Positions 50,459-59,783 of a stretch of 64,000 nt of DNA are shown here, one piece after another. The stretch comes from an uncultured Alistipes sp. (GTDB lineage: Bacteria; Bacteroidota; Bacteroidia; Bacteroidales; Rikenellaceae), in NCBI GenBank assembly GCA_910587675.1, contig CAJUMU010000003.1:62001-126000 (forward strand), given 5' to 3'. Each line of letters opens with the position of its first letter. Within the stretch, counting starts at the first letter, position 1. The translations under genes and the position numbers were made by a program. A model generated the notes under the pieces. The model did not search any database. It was not told where the DNA came from and worked only from the letters and a program-made list of their open reading frames with translations.

Positions 50459-52411
50459 TTACTTGCGCCTGCCCTTGGCGCTTTGCTGCTGACGCATCTG
50501 CTCCTGCTGCTGGCGCATAAGTTCCTCGTAACGAAGTTGGAACTTCGACTTCTTCTTGTTCTTCTGCTTGGCGGCGTTGCGTTGAATCATCGCGTGGATC
50601 TTGTCATCGTCGACCAAACGGCGCATGCCCGTCATTATGACGATAGTTATGAGCTGCGAAAGCAGATAGTAGTAACACAATCCCGATGCGTAATCGTTGA
50701 AAATGAATAGCATCATTATCGGCATCATATATACCATCATGATCTTCATGCCCGCCATCTGCGGCTGGCTTGAAGCGGTTTGCTGGTAGCTGAAGTAGGA
50801 GAATCCCACCATCGCCGCGCACATCAACAGCGCGAAGAGGCTCACGTGGTCGCCGTACCACGGAATGGTGAAGGGCAGAGTTACGATGCTGTCGTACGAC
50901 GACAAATCGTCGGCCCACAGGAACGACTGCCCGCGAAGCTCGATACTCGCGGGGAAGAATCGGAACATGGCCCACAGTATCGGCAATTGGATAAGCATCG
51001 GTATGCAGCCGCCCAAGGGGTTGATGCCCGCTTTCTTGTAGAGCTCCATCGTGGCTTGCTGCTTCTTCATGGCATCCTCCTGACGCGGATACTTCTCGTT
51101 CAGAGCGTCCACCTCGGGCTTGATGACGCGCATCTTGGCCGTCGAGAGGTAGCTCTTGTAGGTCAAGGGGTATATCAACAGTTTGATAAGCGCCGTGAGG
51201 ATCAGTATGATAAGGCCGAAGCTGCCGATGTATTTATGCAGGAAATCGAACACGGGGATAACGATCCAACGGTTGATCCAGCCCACCAGCCAGCCGCCTA
51301 ACGGGATGAGTCGCTCCATCGCGATCTTCTCGCCTTCGGGGTCGGTGATCTTCGACAGCACGGCATACTTGTTGGGGCCGCAGTAAATCGAAAAGGCGTA
51401 GCCCGTGGTCTGCGCATTGTAGGGCAGACCCGCATGCACCGAGAAGGTCTTGATGAATCCCGAATTTTCGGGCTCCGTCGAGAAGCCCATGTCGGCATAG
51501 GCGAAGTTGCCGTGCGCGATCAAAGCCTCCGAGAAGAACTGCTGCTTGAATGCAATCCAGTTTATCTCGCTCTTCACGCTCTCCTCCTTCTCGCCGTCGC
51601 CCATGCCCAAATCCTCGATCGAGGCCTCGTCGGGCAGGCGGTACGACAGCGTGGTATACATGTTCTCGTTCTTGAAGCCCCGCTCGTTGCGGTAGGTGCG
51701 GTTGCTCCAATCCAGTCCCAGCGTCGACTGGGCGGCCATCAAAGGAGCCATGTTCACCATCTTCACGTTGAGGTCGATCATATAGTCGCGCGAGGGGTCC
51801 TTCTCGTCGTACACTACATACTCGTACAGCAGGTAGGCGTCTTCGCCCACGTCGAGACGCATGGCGAGGGTTTGGAATCCGTCGCCGCGGCTCACGCCGG
51901 CATTCGTGAACACATACTCCTCGGTGTTGATCTTCACGTTCTTGCGGTCGCGCTTCAGATAGAACTCCAAATCGAACTTCGCGCTCGACGGATCGAACAG
52001 CACCACTTTCTCGTTGCGCTCGCCCTTGGGAGCGTACTTGGTGTAGTCGTGAAGCGTCACCTTCGAGAGCATACCGCCCGCGGTGGTGAATTCGGCCGTA
52101 AGGTAGTCGTTCGACAAAGCGACCGACGAAGGCTCCGCGCTCTTGGCCGCGGCAAGGCTCGCGCCGAACATCTCGGCTTCGCGTCGCGCCGCGCTCTCGG
52201 CGGCCGCCGCTGCGAGGCTGTCGGCAAGCTCGGGGACGATGTCGTCCGACGCGACCTGCTCCGACGTCGAAGCGGCCTCGTCGGGCTGCGCCTCGGCCTC
52301 GACCTGAGCCATATATTCTTTATATTTCTCCTGCTGCTTGGAACTGTAAATCACATAGCCGATAAAGATCGCGGCCATGAGCACGATTCCAGTAAGTGTT
52401 TTCTTATCCAT
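50459..52411 (-). CDS. yidC: membrane protein insertase YidC
   Basis: Inserts and folds inner-membrane proteins alone or with SecYEG. The 650-residue protein has an N-terminal membrane anchor (residues 6-24), a large periplasmic beta domain (about 60-370), and the Oxa1 core with about five helices from residue 370 (FGLIILILTALIKLLIYPLTYKS; GINPLGGCIPMLIQLPILWAMF). The basic C-terminus is rich in K, Q and R. It follows pyrG after 22 bases on the same strand. Confidence 0.96.
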   Translation of the reverse strand: MDKKTLTGIVLMAAIFIGYVIYSSKQQEKYKEYMAQVEAEAQPDEAASTSEQVASDDIVPELADSLAAAAAESAARREAEMFGASLAAAKSAEPSSVALSNDYLTAEFTTAGGMLSKVTLHDYTKYAPKGERNEKVVLFDPSSAKFDLEFYLKRDRKNVKINTEEYVFTNAGVSRGDGFQTLAMRLDVGEDAYLLYEYVVYDEKDPSRDYMIDLNVKMVNMAPLMAAQSTLGLDWSNRTYRNERGFKNENMYTTLSYRLPDEASIEDLGMGDGEKEESVKSEINWIAFKQQFFSEALIAHGNFAYADMGFSTEPENSGFIKTFSVHAGLPYNAQTTGYAFSIYCGPNKYAVLSKITDPEGEKIAMERLIPLGGWLVGWINRWIVIPVFDFLHKYIGSFGLIILILTALIKLLIYPLTYKSYLSTAKMRVIKPEVDALNEKYPRQEDAMKKQQATMELYKKAGINPLGGCIPMLIQLPILWAMFRFFPASIELRGQSFLWADDLSSYDSIVTLPFTIPWYGDHVSLFALLMCAAMVGFSYFSYQQTASSQPQMAGMKIMMVYMMPIMMLFIFNDYASGLCYYYLLSQLITIVIMTGMRRLVDDDKIHAMIQRNAAKQKNKKKSKFQLRYEELMRQQQEQMRQQQSAKGRRK

Positions 52412-52433
52412 CTGTAAGTATTAACGTTAACTA

Positions 52434-54077
52434 CTACTTCGCCTGCTCGGCTTCGGCCTTGCGGCTGCCGTCGTATTTCAGGGCCGCAGCCACGAAAGCG
52501 ACGAACAGCGGAGCGGGCGTGTTCACCGTGCTCTTGTATTCGGGGTGGTACTGCGTACCCACGAACCACGGATGATCCTTCAGCTCCACCACCTCGACCA
52601 GTCCCGTCTCGGGATTGGTGCCCGCGGCTGTCATGCCCGCGTTCTCGAACTGCGCGAGGTACGATTCGTTGAACTCGTAACGGTGACGGTGACGCTCCAC
52701 GATGGCATCCGCGCCGTAAGCGTCGCGAACCTTGGTGCCCGCCTTCAGCGCGCACGGATATCCGCCCAGACGCATCGTGCCGCCCTTGGCCGTGATACCT
52801 TTCTGCTCCTCCATGAGGTCGATCACGGGATTCTTCGTCTGCTCCATCTCGCTCGAGTGAGCGTCCTTGATGCCCAGCACGTTGCGTGCGAACTCGATCA
52901 CGGCGCTCTGCATGCCCAGACATATTCCGAAGAAGGGCACCTTGTTTTCGCGGGCGTAGCGCACCGCCTCGATCTTGCCCTCTATGCCTCGATTGCCGAA
53001 GCCCGGGGCCACCAAGATACCCGCCATGCGGCCCAGCGTCTCGCTCACGTTCTCGGCGGTGATCTTCTCCGAATTGACGTACGTGAGTTTCACCTTGCAG
53101 TTGTTGGCCGCGCCGGCGTGGATGAACGACTCGCTGATCGACTTGTAGGCGTCGGGCAGCTCGGTATACTTGCCCACCAGCGCGATCTCCACAGTGCTCG
53201 CGGGATGCTTGATCTTCTCCACGAAACCGCGCCACGAATCCATATTCGGCTCGTCGTGGCTCTCAACGCCGAGTTTGGCCAGCAATACCTCGTCCAGATG
53301 CTGTTCGTGCATGCGCAGGGGCACTTCGTAAATCGTCGGCACGTCGATCGACTCCACCACGGCGTCGGGGGTCACGTTGCAGAACAACGCCACCTTGCGA
53401 CGCACCTCGGGCGAGAGCGAATGTTCGGTGCGCAACACCAGCACGTCGGGCTGCAAACCCGCCGACTGCAACTCCTTGACCGAGTGCTGCGTGGGTTTGG
53501 TCTTAAGCTCGCCCGAAGCGGCCATATAGGGGATGAGCGTCAGATGGATCAACACCGAATTCTGGTAGCCTAACTGGTTGCGCAACTGTCGTACCGACTC
53601 GATGAAAGGCAGCGACTCGATGTCGCCCACCGTACCGCCGATCTCGGTTATGATGACATCGTATTTCTTCGTGGTGCCGAGCAACTGTATACGGCGTTTG
53701 ATCTCGTCCGTAATGTGGGGGATGACCTGCACGGTCTTTCCGAGAAACTCGCCGCGACGCTCCTTTTCGATCACGCACTTGTAGATCTTGCCCGTGGTCA
53801 CGTTGTTGTTCTGCGTGGTGGTGATCGATGTGAATCGCTCGTAATGGCCCAGATCGAGGTCGGTTTCGGTACCGTCCTCGGTCACGTAACACTCGCCGTG
53901 CTCGTAAGGGTTGAGCGTACCCGGGTCGACGTTTATGTAAGGGTCGAGTTTCTGAATCGTCACGGAGTAACCGCGCGCCTGAAGCAGACGGGCCACCGAG
54001 GCCGAAATGATGCCTTTACCCAGCGAAGATGCCACACCTCCCGTAACGAAGATGTATTTCGGTTTGTTCAGTTTCAT
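52434..54077 (-). CDS. pyrG: CTP synthase
   Basis: Amidates UTP to CTP using glutamine. The 547-residue protein has the N-terminal synthase domain (KYIFVTGGVASSLGKGIISAS; GGTVGDIESLPFIES) and a C-terminal class I amidotransferase with the nucleophile in FFGICLGMQSAVIEFAR and the catalytic His/Glu in QYHPEYKS. ATG 54077 (MKLNKPKYIFV) is the start; a TTG one codon earlier is unlikely. It is upstream of yidC and probably in the same transcript. Confidence 0.96.
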   Translation of the reverse strand: MKLNKPKYIFVTGGVASSLGKGIISASVARLLQARGYSVTIQKLDPYINVDPGTLNPYEHGECYVTEDGTETDLDLGHYERFTSITTTQNNNVTTGKIYKCVIEKERRGEFLGKTVQVIPHITDEIKRRIQLLGTTKKYDVIITEIGGTVGDIESLPFIESVRQLRNQLGYQNSVLIHLTLIPYMAASGELKTKPTQHSVKELQSAGLQPDVLVLRTEHSLSPEVRRKVALFCNVTPDAVVESIDVPTIYEVPLRMHEQHLDEVLLAKLGVESHDEPNMDSWRGFVEKIKHPASTVEIALVGKYTELPDAYKSISESFIHAGAANNCKVKLTYVNSEKITAENVSETLGRMAGILVAPGFGNRGIEGKIEAVRYARENKVPFFGICLGMQSAVIEFARNVLGIKDAHSSEMEQTKNPVIDLMEEQKGITAKGGTMRLGGYPCALKAGTKVRDAYGADAIVERHRHRYEFNESYLAQFENAGMTAAGTNPETGLVEVVELKDHPWFVGTQYHPEYKSTVNTPAPLFVAFVAAALKYDGSRKAEAEQAK

Positions 54078-54257
54078 CAAATATAAATGTTATCTGTTGT
54101 TACTTCTAAAAAATTGCTCTTATTCACCGCAACGGTCGGCCCCTCGGCCCAAGCCGAGAATCCGACCATGCGTTCTCGCGGTTAGATCGTCCGCCCGTCG
54201 GGACATACGCCGCGTTCGTCCGCGGCTCGTGTCCCCCGCCGAACGGCGGACCGCCGC

Positions 54258-56225
54258 CTATTCGGCTCCCTCCTCGGCGCCGCGGCTGTCGATCATCTTC
54301 ACCTTCTCGATCGTGTCGCGCAACTCGCGTTTCGCCTTCTCGATCTTCTCGCGGATGTCGGCCACCATAGCCTCGGCGTTCTTCGATTTCGAGAAGAAAC
54401 CGATATTGTTCTCCAGCAGGGCGATGTCCTGCTCCATCTGGCGCACCTTGTTGTAAAGACGGTCGCGCTCGTTGCGCAGGCGTTTGTCGCCCGACGACTT
54501 CATCGTCTGCAAACGCTCCTTGAAACGGTTCATCGAACGGTCGCGCTCCGTGCCGCGCAACACGCCGAACATGGCGTCCACCGCCTCCTTGTATCGCTTC
54601 TGCACCGCCTCTTTCTGCTTGATGGGCACGAACCCTATCTCGCTCCAGCGACGCTGGAAATCCTTTATCATGTCGAAACCGCCCTCTTTCACGTCGGCCG
54701 CCTGCATCTCGTCGAGCAGGGCCAGCTTCTTACGCAGGTTGCTCTCGTGCTCGCCCTCCACATCGGCGAAGTGACGCGACTTGCGCTCGAAGAACTTGTC
54801 GCACGCGGCGCGGAAACGCTTCCACACCTGATCCGAATAACGGCGCGACACGGCGCCGATCTCTTTCCAGCGGGCCTGAAGCGCGATCAGCTCCTCGGTG
54901 GCGCGTTTCCACTCCTCGCTGTTCTGCAACGCCTCGGCGGCCTCGCATATCTCGGTCTTGAGCTGGAGGTTGTGATCCATCTCGGTCTTGACGCCCGCAT
55001 AAAACTCGCGCTTGGCCTCGAAGAACTTGTCGCATGCGGCGCGGAAACGCTCGTAAATGCGGGTGTTGTCCTTCTTGGGCGCGAAACCTATCGTGCGCCA
55101 CATCTTCTGTATCTCCAGCAGGCGTTCGCCCGCCTTGTTCCACTCCTTGCGCGAGGTGTAGGGCTGCTCCGACAGAGCCTCGGTGCGTTCGCAGAGCTCG
55201 TTCTTAAGCTCCAGATTCTTCACCTGCTCCTGCTTCAGACGCTCGAAAAACTCCTGATGCTGTTTGTTGATGCGCGCCGAAGCCGCTTTGAAACGCTCCC
55301 ACAACGCCTCTTTGTATTCGTTGGCCACGGGACCCGTCTCACGCCACTCGTCGTGGAGCTTCTGCAACTTGTGGAACGCCTCCACGATCGACGGCTCGGT
55401 CACCAAAGCCTCGGCCTGCTCGCACAGGGATGCTTTCTGCTCGTAATTCTTCTTCAGATCCAGATCGCGCAGCTCCTTGTTTATCTTTATGAAGTTGTAG
55501 AAATTCTCGACGTGCAGATTGTATGTCTCCCACAGATCCTTCACCTTCTGCTGCGGCACCACGCCCGTCTCCTTCCAACGCTGCTGCAACTCGCGGAACT
55601 TGGCGAAGGTATTGTTCAGCGTCTCGTCCGAATCGACCAGCTCCTTGAGCTCCTCGATGATCTGTAACTTGACCTTCAGGTTCTCCTCCTTGATCTTGTC
55701 CAACCCCGCCATATATTCGTCGCGACGGAGGCGGTACTCGCGGAACAGATCCTTCAAACGCGCCTCCGACTCGTCGGCGGCGGGCACGAACTCGGCTCCC
55801 GCCTCATCGCGGGCCTCGAAATCGCGGCGGGCGGCGTCCGTCTCGGCGCGATGCAGTTTATAGAAAGCTATCTTAATCGCCTCCACGCTCTTGCGCAGGG
55901 TCTGCACAGGCTCCTTTTCGAGCATCTCGGCGAACATCTCCACCAGCTCCCGTTTGCTCTTGCCTCCGAGATCGGTCTTGTCGACCTCTGCGGCAGCCTC
56001 TTCGGCCGTCTCCTCGTCCAGCTCCAAACCTGCCTGCTCGGCATCGAGCGCGGCCTCCTCTTCCGACACCTCGTCGGCGGCGGGGTTCTCGCAGTCGGGT
56101 TCGGGGGCAACCTCCTCGGCCGTTTCCCGAGCCTTTTCGGCATCCGTGGCAGTAACGTTTCGCATATCATCGGCATTGCCGATCGACTCCGCGGGAGTCG
56201 CAGGGTTCGAATTTTCAGTAGCCAT
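54258..56225 (-). CDS. DUF349 repeat protein, coiled-coil rich
   Basis: A 655-residue protein of unknown function. The first 100 residues are acidic and low-complexity (many E, A, D). From about residue 150 on, five to six DUF349 repeats of about 70 residues recur, each with a WKETG/WRETG/WKEIG-type core and a following FRAACDKFFE or similar helix; the end is a charged coiled coil (RQMEQDIALLENNIGF). DUF349 proteins are common in Bacteroidota and may bind RNA or ribosomes (inference). The start at 56225 (MATENSNPATP) is preferred over an upstream ATG. Confidence 0.83.
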   Translation of the reverse strand: MATENSNPATPAESIGNADDMRNVTATDAEKARETAEEVAPEPDCENPAADEVSEEEAALDAEQAGLELDEETAEEAAAEVDKTDLGGKSKRELVEMFAEMLEKEPVQTLRKSVEAIKIAFYKLHRAETDAARRDFEARDEAGAEFVPAADESEARLKDLFREYRLRRDEYMAGLDKIKEENLKVKLQIIEELKELVDSDETLNNTFAKFRELQQRWKETGVVPQQKVKDLWETYNLHVENFYNFIKINKELRDLDLKKNYEQKASLCEQAEALVTEPSIVEAFHKLQKLHDEWRETGPVANEYKEALWERFKAASARINKQHQEFFERLKQEQVKNLELKNELCERTEALSEQPYTSRKEWNKAGERLLEIQKMWRTIGFAPKKDNTRIYERFRAACDKFFEAKREFYAGVKTEMDHNLQLKTEICEAAEALQNSEEWKRATEELIALQARWKEIGAVSRRYSDQVWKRFRAACDKFFERKSRHFADVEGEHESNLRKKLALLDEMQAADVKEGGFDMIKDFQRRWSEIGFVPIKQKEAVQKRYKEAVDAMFGVLRGTERDRSMNRFKERLQTMKSSGDKRLRNERDRLYNKVRQMEQDIALLENNIGFFSKSKNAEAMVADIREKIEKAKRELRDTIEKVKMIDSRGAEEGAE

Positions 56226-56330
56226 CGCTTTTCGTTTTAAGATTACGCCATGCGCCGCATCGAAGCGCATAGATGCAGCAAATATAAGCAAATTATCCGT
56301 GAGCCGCGTCCTTTTTTTTGCGGAATTTCA

Positions 56331-56338
56331 TATATTTG
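56331..56338 (+). promoter_or_regulatory. -7 promoter element of the response regulator gene
   Basis: TATATTTG, exact TAnnTTTG, 17 bases before the ATG; no good -33. Confidence 0.5.
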
Positions 56339-56355
56339 TAAAAAAATAATCCGAT

Positions 56356-57054
56356 ATGGGATACCGCATACTTCTCATCGACGACGAGCAGGATATACTG
56401 GAGTTCGTGAAATACAACCTCGAACGCGACGGTTACGAGGTCTTCACCGCCTCCGACGGCGCCGAGGGGCTGCAAAAGGCTCTCGCGGTGAAGCCGCACC
56501 TCATTCTCCTCGACATGATGATGCCCGTGCTGGACGGCATAGAGACCTGCAAGGCCATACGCAACTCGCCCTCGCTGCAGAACGTCATGGTGGTGTTCCT
56601 CTCGGCCGTCGGCAGCGAAGAGTCGCAGCTCGGCGGTTACGGCGCGGGGGCCGACGACTACATCAACAAACCCATCAAGATGAACATCTTGCGCAGTCGC
56701 GTGCAGGCCATCCTGAAACGCATCGAGCTGCCCGCCCCGACCGACGACATATCCATCGATACCGAGCATTACGAGGTGCGCCGCGGCAGCGAGACTTTCG
56801 TGCTCCCGCGCAAGGAGTTCGCGCTGCTGCAACTGCTCTGCTCGCAACCCGGCAAGCTCTTCACCCGCGAGGAGATCTATTCGCGGATATGGGGCGACAA
56901 GGTGGTGGTGGGCGACCGCACCATCGACGTGCACATACGCAAGCTGCGCCAGAAGATAGGCGACGAACGCATCGTCACCGTAAAGGGCATGGGGTACAAA
57001 TTCGAGCCCGCGCCCGCCTACAAGAACGACGACAAACAGCAAAACACGATATGA
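56356..57054 (+). CDS. OmpR/PhoB-family response regulator, no adjacent kinase
   Basis: DNA-binding response regulator of 232 residues. Receiver domain with acidic pair D9-D10 in LLIDDEQDI, phospho-acceptor D53 in LILLDMMMPVLDG, and the lysine in INKPIKM. The C-terminal winged helix contains KEFALLQLLCSQPGKLFTREEIYSRIWG and RTIDVHIRKLRQKIG. No histidine kinase gene is near; instead its stop overlaps the start of a secreted M64 peptidase gene by four bases. Confidence 0.92.
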   Translation: MGYRILLIDDEQDILEFVKYNLERDGYEVFTASDGAEGLQKALAVKPHLILLDMMMPVLDGIETCKAIRNSPSLQNVMVVFLSAVGSEESQLGGYGAGADDYINKPIKMNILRSRVQAILKRIELPAPTDDISIDTEHYEVRRGSETFVLPRKEFALLQLLCSQPGKLFTREEIYSRIWGDKVVVGDRTIDVHIRKLRQKIGDERIVTVKGMGYKFEPAPAYKNDDKQQNTI

Positions 57055-58346
57055 AAAAGAGACTTGCGACCATTGCTCTCTGCATCCTGACGGCGGCTTC
57101 CGTCGCGGCGCAGAGTTTCGACAACCATTTCGACGACAAGACATTGCGTCTGGACTACATCTTCGCGGGCAACGCCGAGGCGCAGATGATCGCCCTCGAC
57201 GAAGCGGCAGAATTCGACGGCTGGGCGGGCCGCCGTGTCAACCTCGACGCCATCCCCGTCCGAGGCAACGGCGAGGTGCGCGTGATCGATCCCGAAAGCG
57301 GATCGACGCTCTATCGCACGTCGTTTTCGAGCCTCTTTCAGGAGTGGCTCGTAACCGACGAGGCCAGCAAGGTGAACAAGAGTTTCGAGGCGACCTTTCT
57401 CGTTCCCTTTCCCAAACGCGAAGTAGAAGTCGAGATTACCCTGCGCGACAACGAAGGTGAGGTGCAGACCTCGATGCGCCACCGCGTGAACCCCGCCGAC
57501 GAGCTCATACGCGACCTCTCGGCCCGCGCCGTCGCGCCGCACGAATATTTGCTCCGCAGCGGCGATCCGAAGGAGTGCATCGACATAGCGATCATGGCCG
57601 AGGGCTACACCGTCGACGAGATGGAGACCTTCCTCCGCGACGCCCGCACGGCGTGCGACGAGATATTCCGTTACGAGCCGTTCGCGTCGTTCGAGGATCG
57701 CTTCAACGTGGTGGCCGTGATGTCGCCCTCGAAGCAGAGCGACGTCAGCGTGCCGCAAGACGAGGCGTGGCGCGAAACGGCGCTCAACTCCAACTTCATG
57801 ACCTTCTATTCGCCCCGCTACCTGACGACCAACAGCGTGCACGCCATACACGACAACCTCGCGGGCATCCCATGCGAACATCTTATAATCCTCGCCAACA
57901 CCGACACTTACGGCGGCGGGGGCATCTACAACTCCTACACCCTCACCACGGCGCACAACCCCATGTTCAAGCCCGTGGTGGTACACGAGTTCGGTCACTC
58001 GTTCGGCGCGCTGGCCGACGAATATTTTTACGACGAGCCCGACCACACGGAGAATACCTACAAACTCGACTTCGAGCCGTGGGAGCAGAACATAACCTCG
58101 CTGGTCGACTTCAAATCGAAGTGGGCCGACATGCTCGACAAGCGGACGCCCCTGCCCACCGAACCTACCGACGAGCGCAAGCGCGCATACGCCGTGGGTG
58201 TTTACGAGGGCGGCGGCTACATTACCAAGGGCATGTATCGTCCCGCCGTGATATGCCGCATGCGCGACAACGAAGCCACCCGATTCTGTCCCGTATGCCA
58301 ACGGGCCATAGAGCGCATCATACGATACAATACCGAGGAGGAGTAA
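57051..58346 (+). CDS. secreted M64 family metallopeptidase (IgA peptidase M64-like)
   Basis: A 431-residue exported zinc peptidase. Signal peptide at residues 1-20 (ending SVAAQ), an M64 N-terminal beta domain (about 25-165), then the catalytic domain with CIDIAIMAEGYTVDEM and the zinc site VVVHEFGHSFGALADEY (HExxH at about 312-316, with a further acidic ligand). The M64 founder cleaves IgA1, but members here may have other substrates; specificity cannot be read. Translationally coupled to the response regulator upstream. Confidence 0.88.
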   Translation: MKKRLATIALCILTAASVAAQSFDNHFDDKTLRLDYIFAGNAEAQMIALDEAAEFDGWAGRRVNLDAIPVRGNGEVRVIDPESGSTLYRTSFSSLFQEWLVTDEASKVNKSFEATFLVPFPKREVEVEITLRDNEGEVQTSMRHRVNPADELIRDLSARAVAPHEYLLRSGDPKECIDIAIMAEGYTVDEMETFLRDARTACDEIFRYEPFASFEDRFNVVAVMSPSKQSDVSVPQDEAWRETALNSNFMTFYSPRYLTTNSVHAIHDNLAGIPCEHLIILANTDTYGGGGIYNSYTLTTAHNPMFKPVVVHEFGHSFGALADEYFYDEPDHTENTYKLDFEPWEQNITSLVDFKSKWADMLDKRTPLPTEPTDERKRAYAVGVYEGGGYITKGMYRPAVICRMRDNEATRFCPVCQRAIERIIRYNTEEE

Positions 58347-58552
58347 AGATATTCGGGGTTGCAGCGCGCCGCGATGGGGCGGCAAACTGCGCCGCTCGGA
58401 GGGTTCAATACCCTATTATATAATAATGCCGTCCGCGAGGGCGGTCGGCGGTTCGATGCGGATAATGCCGCCGTGCCCGTCGAAAGTCCGAAAAACTTTT
58501 CGTTTAGGGATATTTTTTTTCGTAAAATATTCGTTTATACGCGTTTTTTCAC

Positions 58553-58560
58553 TACATTTG
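58553..58560 (+). promoter_or_regulatory. -7 element of the rimP-nusA-infB operon
   Basis: TACATTTG, exact TAnnTTTG, 66 bases before the rimP ATG; the -33 region has only TTCG. The transcript would start just before the hairpin at 58575. Confidence 0.55.
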
Positions 58561-58574
58561 CAAAGCGAATCGAG

Positions 58575-58600
58575 AATAAGGGGACACGGGTCCCCTTATT
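58575..58600 (+). promoter_or_regulatory. leader hairpin of the rimP operon
   Basis: AATAAGGGGAC (58575-58585) pairs perfectly with GTCCCCTTATT (58590-58600) around a 4-base ACGG loop. It lies at the very 5' end of the predicted mRNA. No T-run follows, so it is not a simple terminator. Confidence 0.65.
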
Positions 58601-58626
58601 TCGTAATCATAACCGACGAAAACAAC

Positions 58627-59094
58627 ATGATAGACTGTGCAAAAATAATCGAGACGGCCGACCGCGAACTGGACGGCACCGACATGTTTACGGTGAGCTG
58701 CAAATGCTCGCCGGCGAATGAAGTGGAACTTCTCATCGACAGCGACACGTCGGTTACGATCGAGGCGTGCGCCGAGTTGAGCCGCGCCATCGAGGCCCGT
58801 TTCGACCGCGACGAGGAGGATTTCTCGCTCACGGTGGCGTCGGCGGGCATCGGCTCGGAGCTTACGAATATTCGCCAGTACCGCAAACTCATCGGCTCGC
58901 CCGTGGAGGTGCTGCTGTTGAGCGGCGTGAAGATTCTCGCCCGTCTGGACGAGGCGGACGAGTGCGGCATCACGGTGTCGTACGAGGAGAAGCAGGCCGT
59001 GGAGGGCAAGAAACGCAAAGCGACGGTGACGGTAACGCGCGCGTACGCTTTCGACGAGATAAAGTACACCAAAGAGTATCTCGACTTCAAATAA
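58627..59094 (+). CDS. rimP: ribosome maturation factor RimP
   Basis: Assists 30S subunit assembly. The 155-residue product has the RimP N-terminal domain (MFTVSCKCSPANEVELLIDSDTSVTIEACAELSRAIEARF) and the C-terminal SH3-like domain (RQYRKLIGSPVEVLLLSGVKILARL). The frame is open 67 codons upstream, but that covers the promoter and leader hairpin, so ATG 58627 is used. In most genomes nusA follows directly; here two foreign genes intervene. Confidence 0.92.
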   Translation: MIDCAKIIETADRELDGTDMFTVSCKCSPANEVELLIDSDTSVTIEACAELSRAIEARFDRDEEDFSLTVASAGIGSELTNIRQYRKLIGSPVEVLLLSGVKILARLDEADECGITVSYEEKQAVEGKKRKATVTVTRAYAFDEIKYTKEYLDFK

Positions 59095-59119
59095 GAATAA
59101 TAATATATACGGGCACCTG

Positions 59120-59782
59120 ATGACAAAAGATATTTCGACATATATAAAAGACGAACTTTTACAAAAATTTGAGTTCCACAATTATGGACATGCTATTGAA
59201 ATATTACATGAAGCATTCCCTGAAGAGTGGAACGATATACAGGAATGCTTGGATAAACTATCGATTTCCACTGCAGATATAATTACATCAGGTGGTAATG
59301 AAACCGCTATCCCTAAAAAATTTGATAATATATTATATAATTTAGGTTGGCGGGAAATCAGAATAACTGGAGATTTATTAGTTAAACTATATCCAAGAAA
59401 ACAGAATCAACGAGGTCGCTTTGACGAAACTCCATTTGATGAAAAAATAATAAAGGGATATATTGACGGGCACAACATTGATTTCATAAAAGGAAAAGTC
59501 GCATTTGATTTAGAATGGAATAGTAAAGATCAAACATTCGATAGAGATTTGCTCGCAATGAGAACATACTTTGATTGCGGATTAATTGAAGTCGGAATTA
59601 TAGTAACACGATCTAAAGAACTTAATGATATTTTTAGAGAACTCGGCAAATCAATCATGTCCAAGTATGGAGCCAGTACCACATGGATGGGCAAATTAGA
59701 ATATAGGCTTAAGTCTCGCAGAAATGGAGGATGTCCAATTTTAGCAATTGGAATTAAAAAATCTTGTATAGATGGATATTAA
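59120..59782 (+). CDS. BglII-family type II restriction endonuclease
   Basis: A 220-residue protein resembling BglII/BstYI-type endonucleases (Endonuc-BglII family). The core NIDFIKGKVAFDLEWNSKDQ carries the probable metal-binding set D121, D130 and E132, followed by DRDLLAMRTYFDCGLIEVGIIVTRS, the conserved strand-helix of this family. Strongly AT-rich compared with rimP and nusA, a mark of transfer. It begins 25 bases after the rimP stop and is followed at once by an adenine methyltransferase. Known relatives cut sites with a GATC core; specificity here is inference. Confidence 0.82.
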   Translation: MTKDISTYIKDELLQKFEFHNYGHAIEILHEAFPEEWNDIQECLDKLSISTADIITSGGNETAIPKKFDNILYNLGWREIRITGDLLVKLYPRKQNQRGRFDETPFDEKIIKGYIDGHNIDFIKGKVAFDLEWNSKDQTFDRDLLAMRTYFDCGLIEVGIIVTRSKELNDIFRELGKSIMSKYGASTTWMGKLEYRLKSRRNGGCPILAIGIKKSCIDGY

Positions 59783-59783
59783 T

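Noticed and set aside
54078..54085. TATATTTG immediately before the pyrG ATG as a promoter
   Set aside because: The transcript would begin inside the coding sequence and no -33 element is present, so I take the match as chance.
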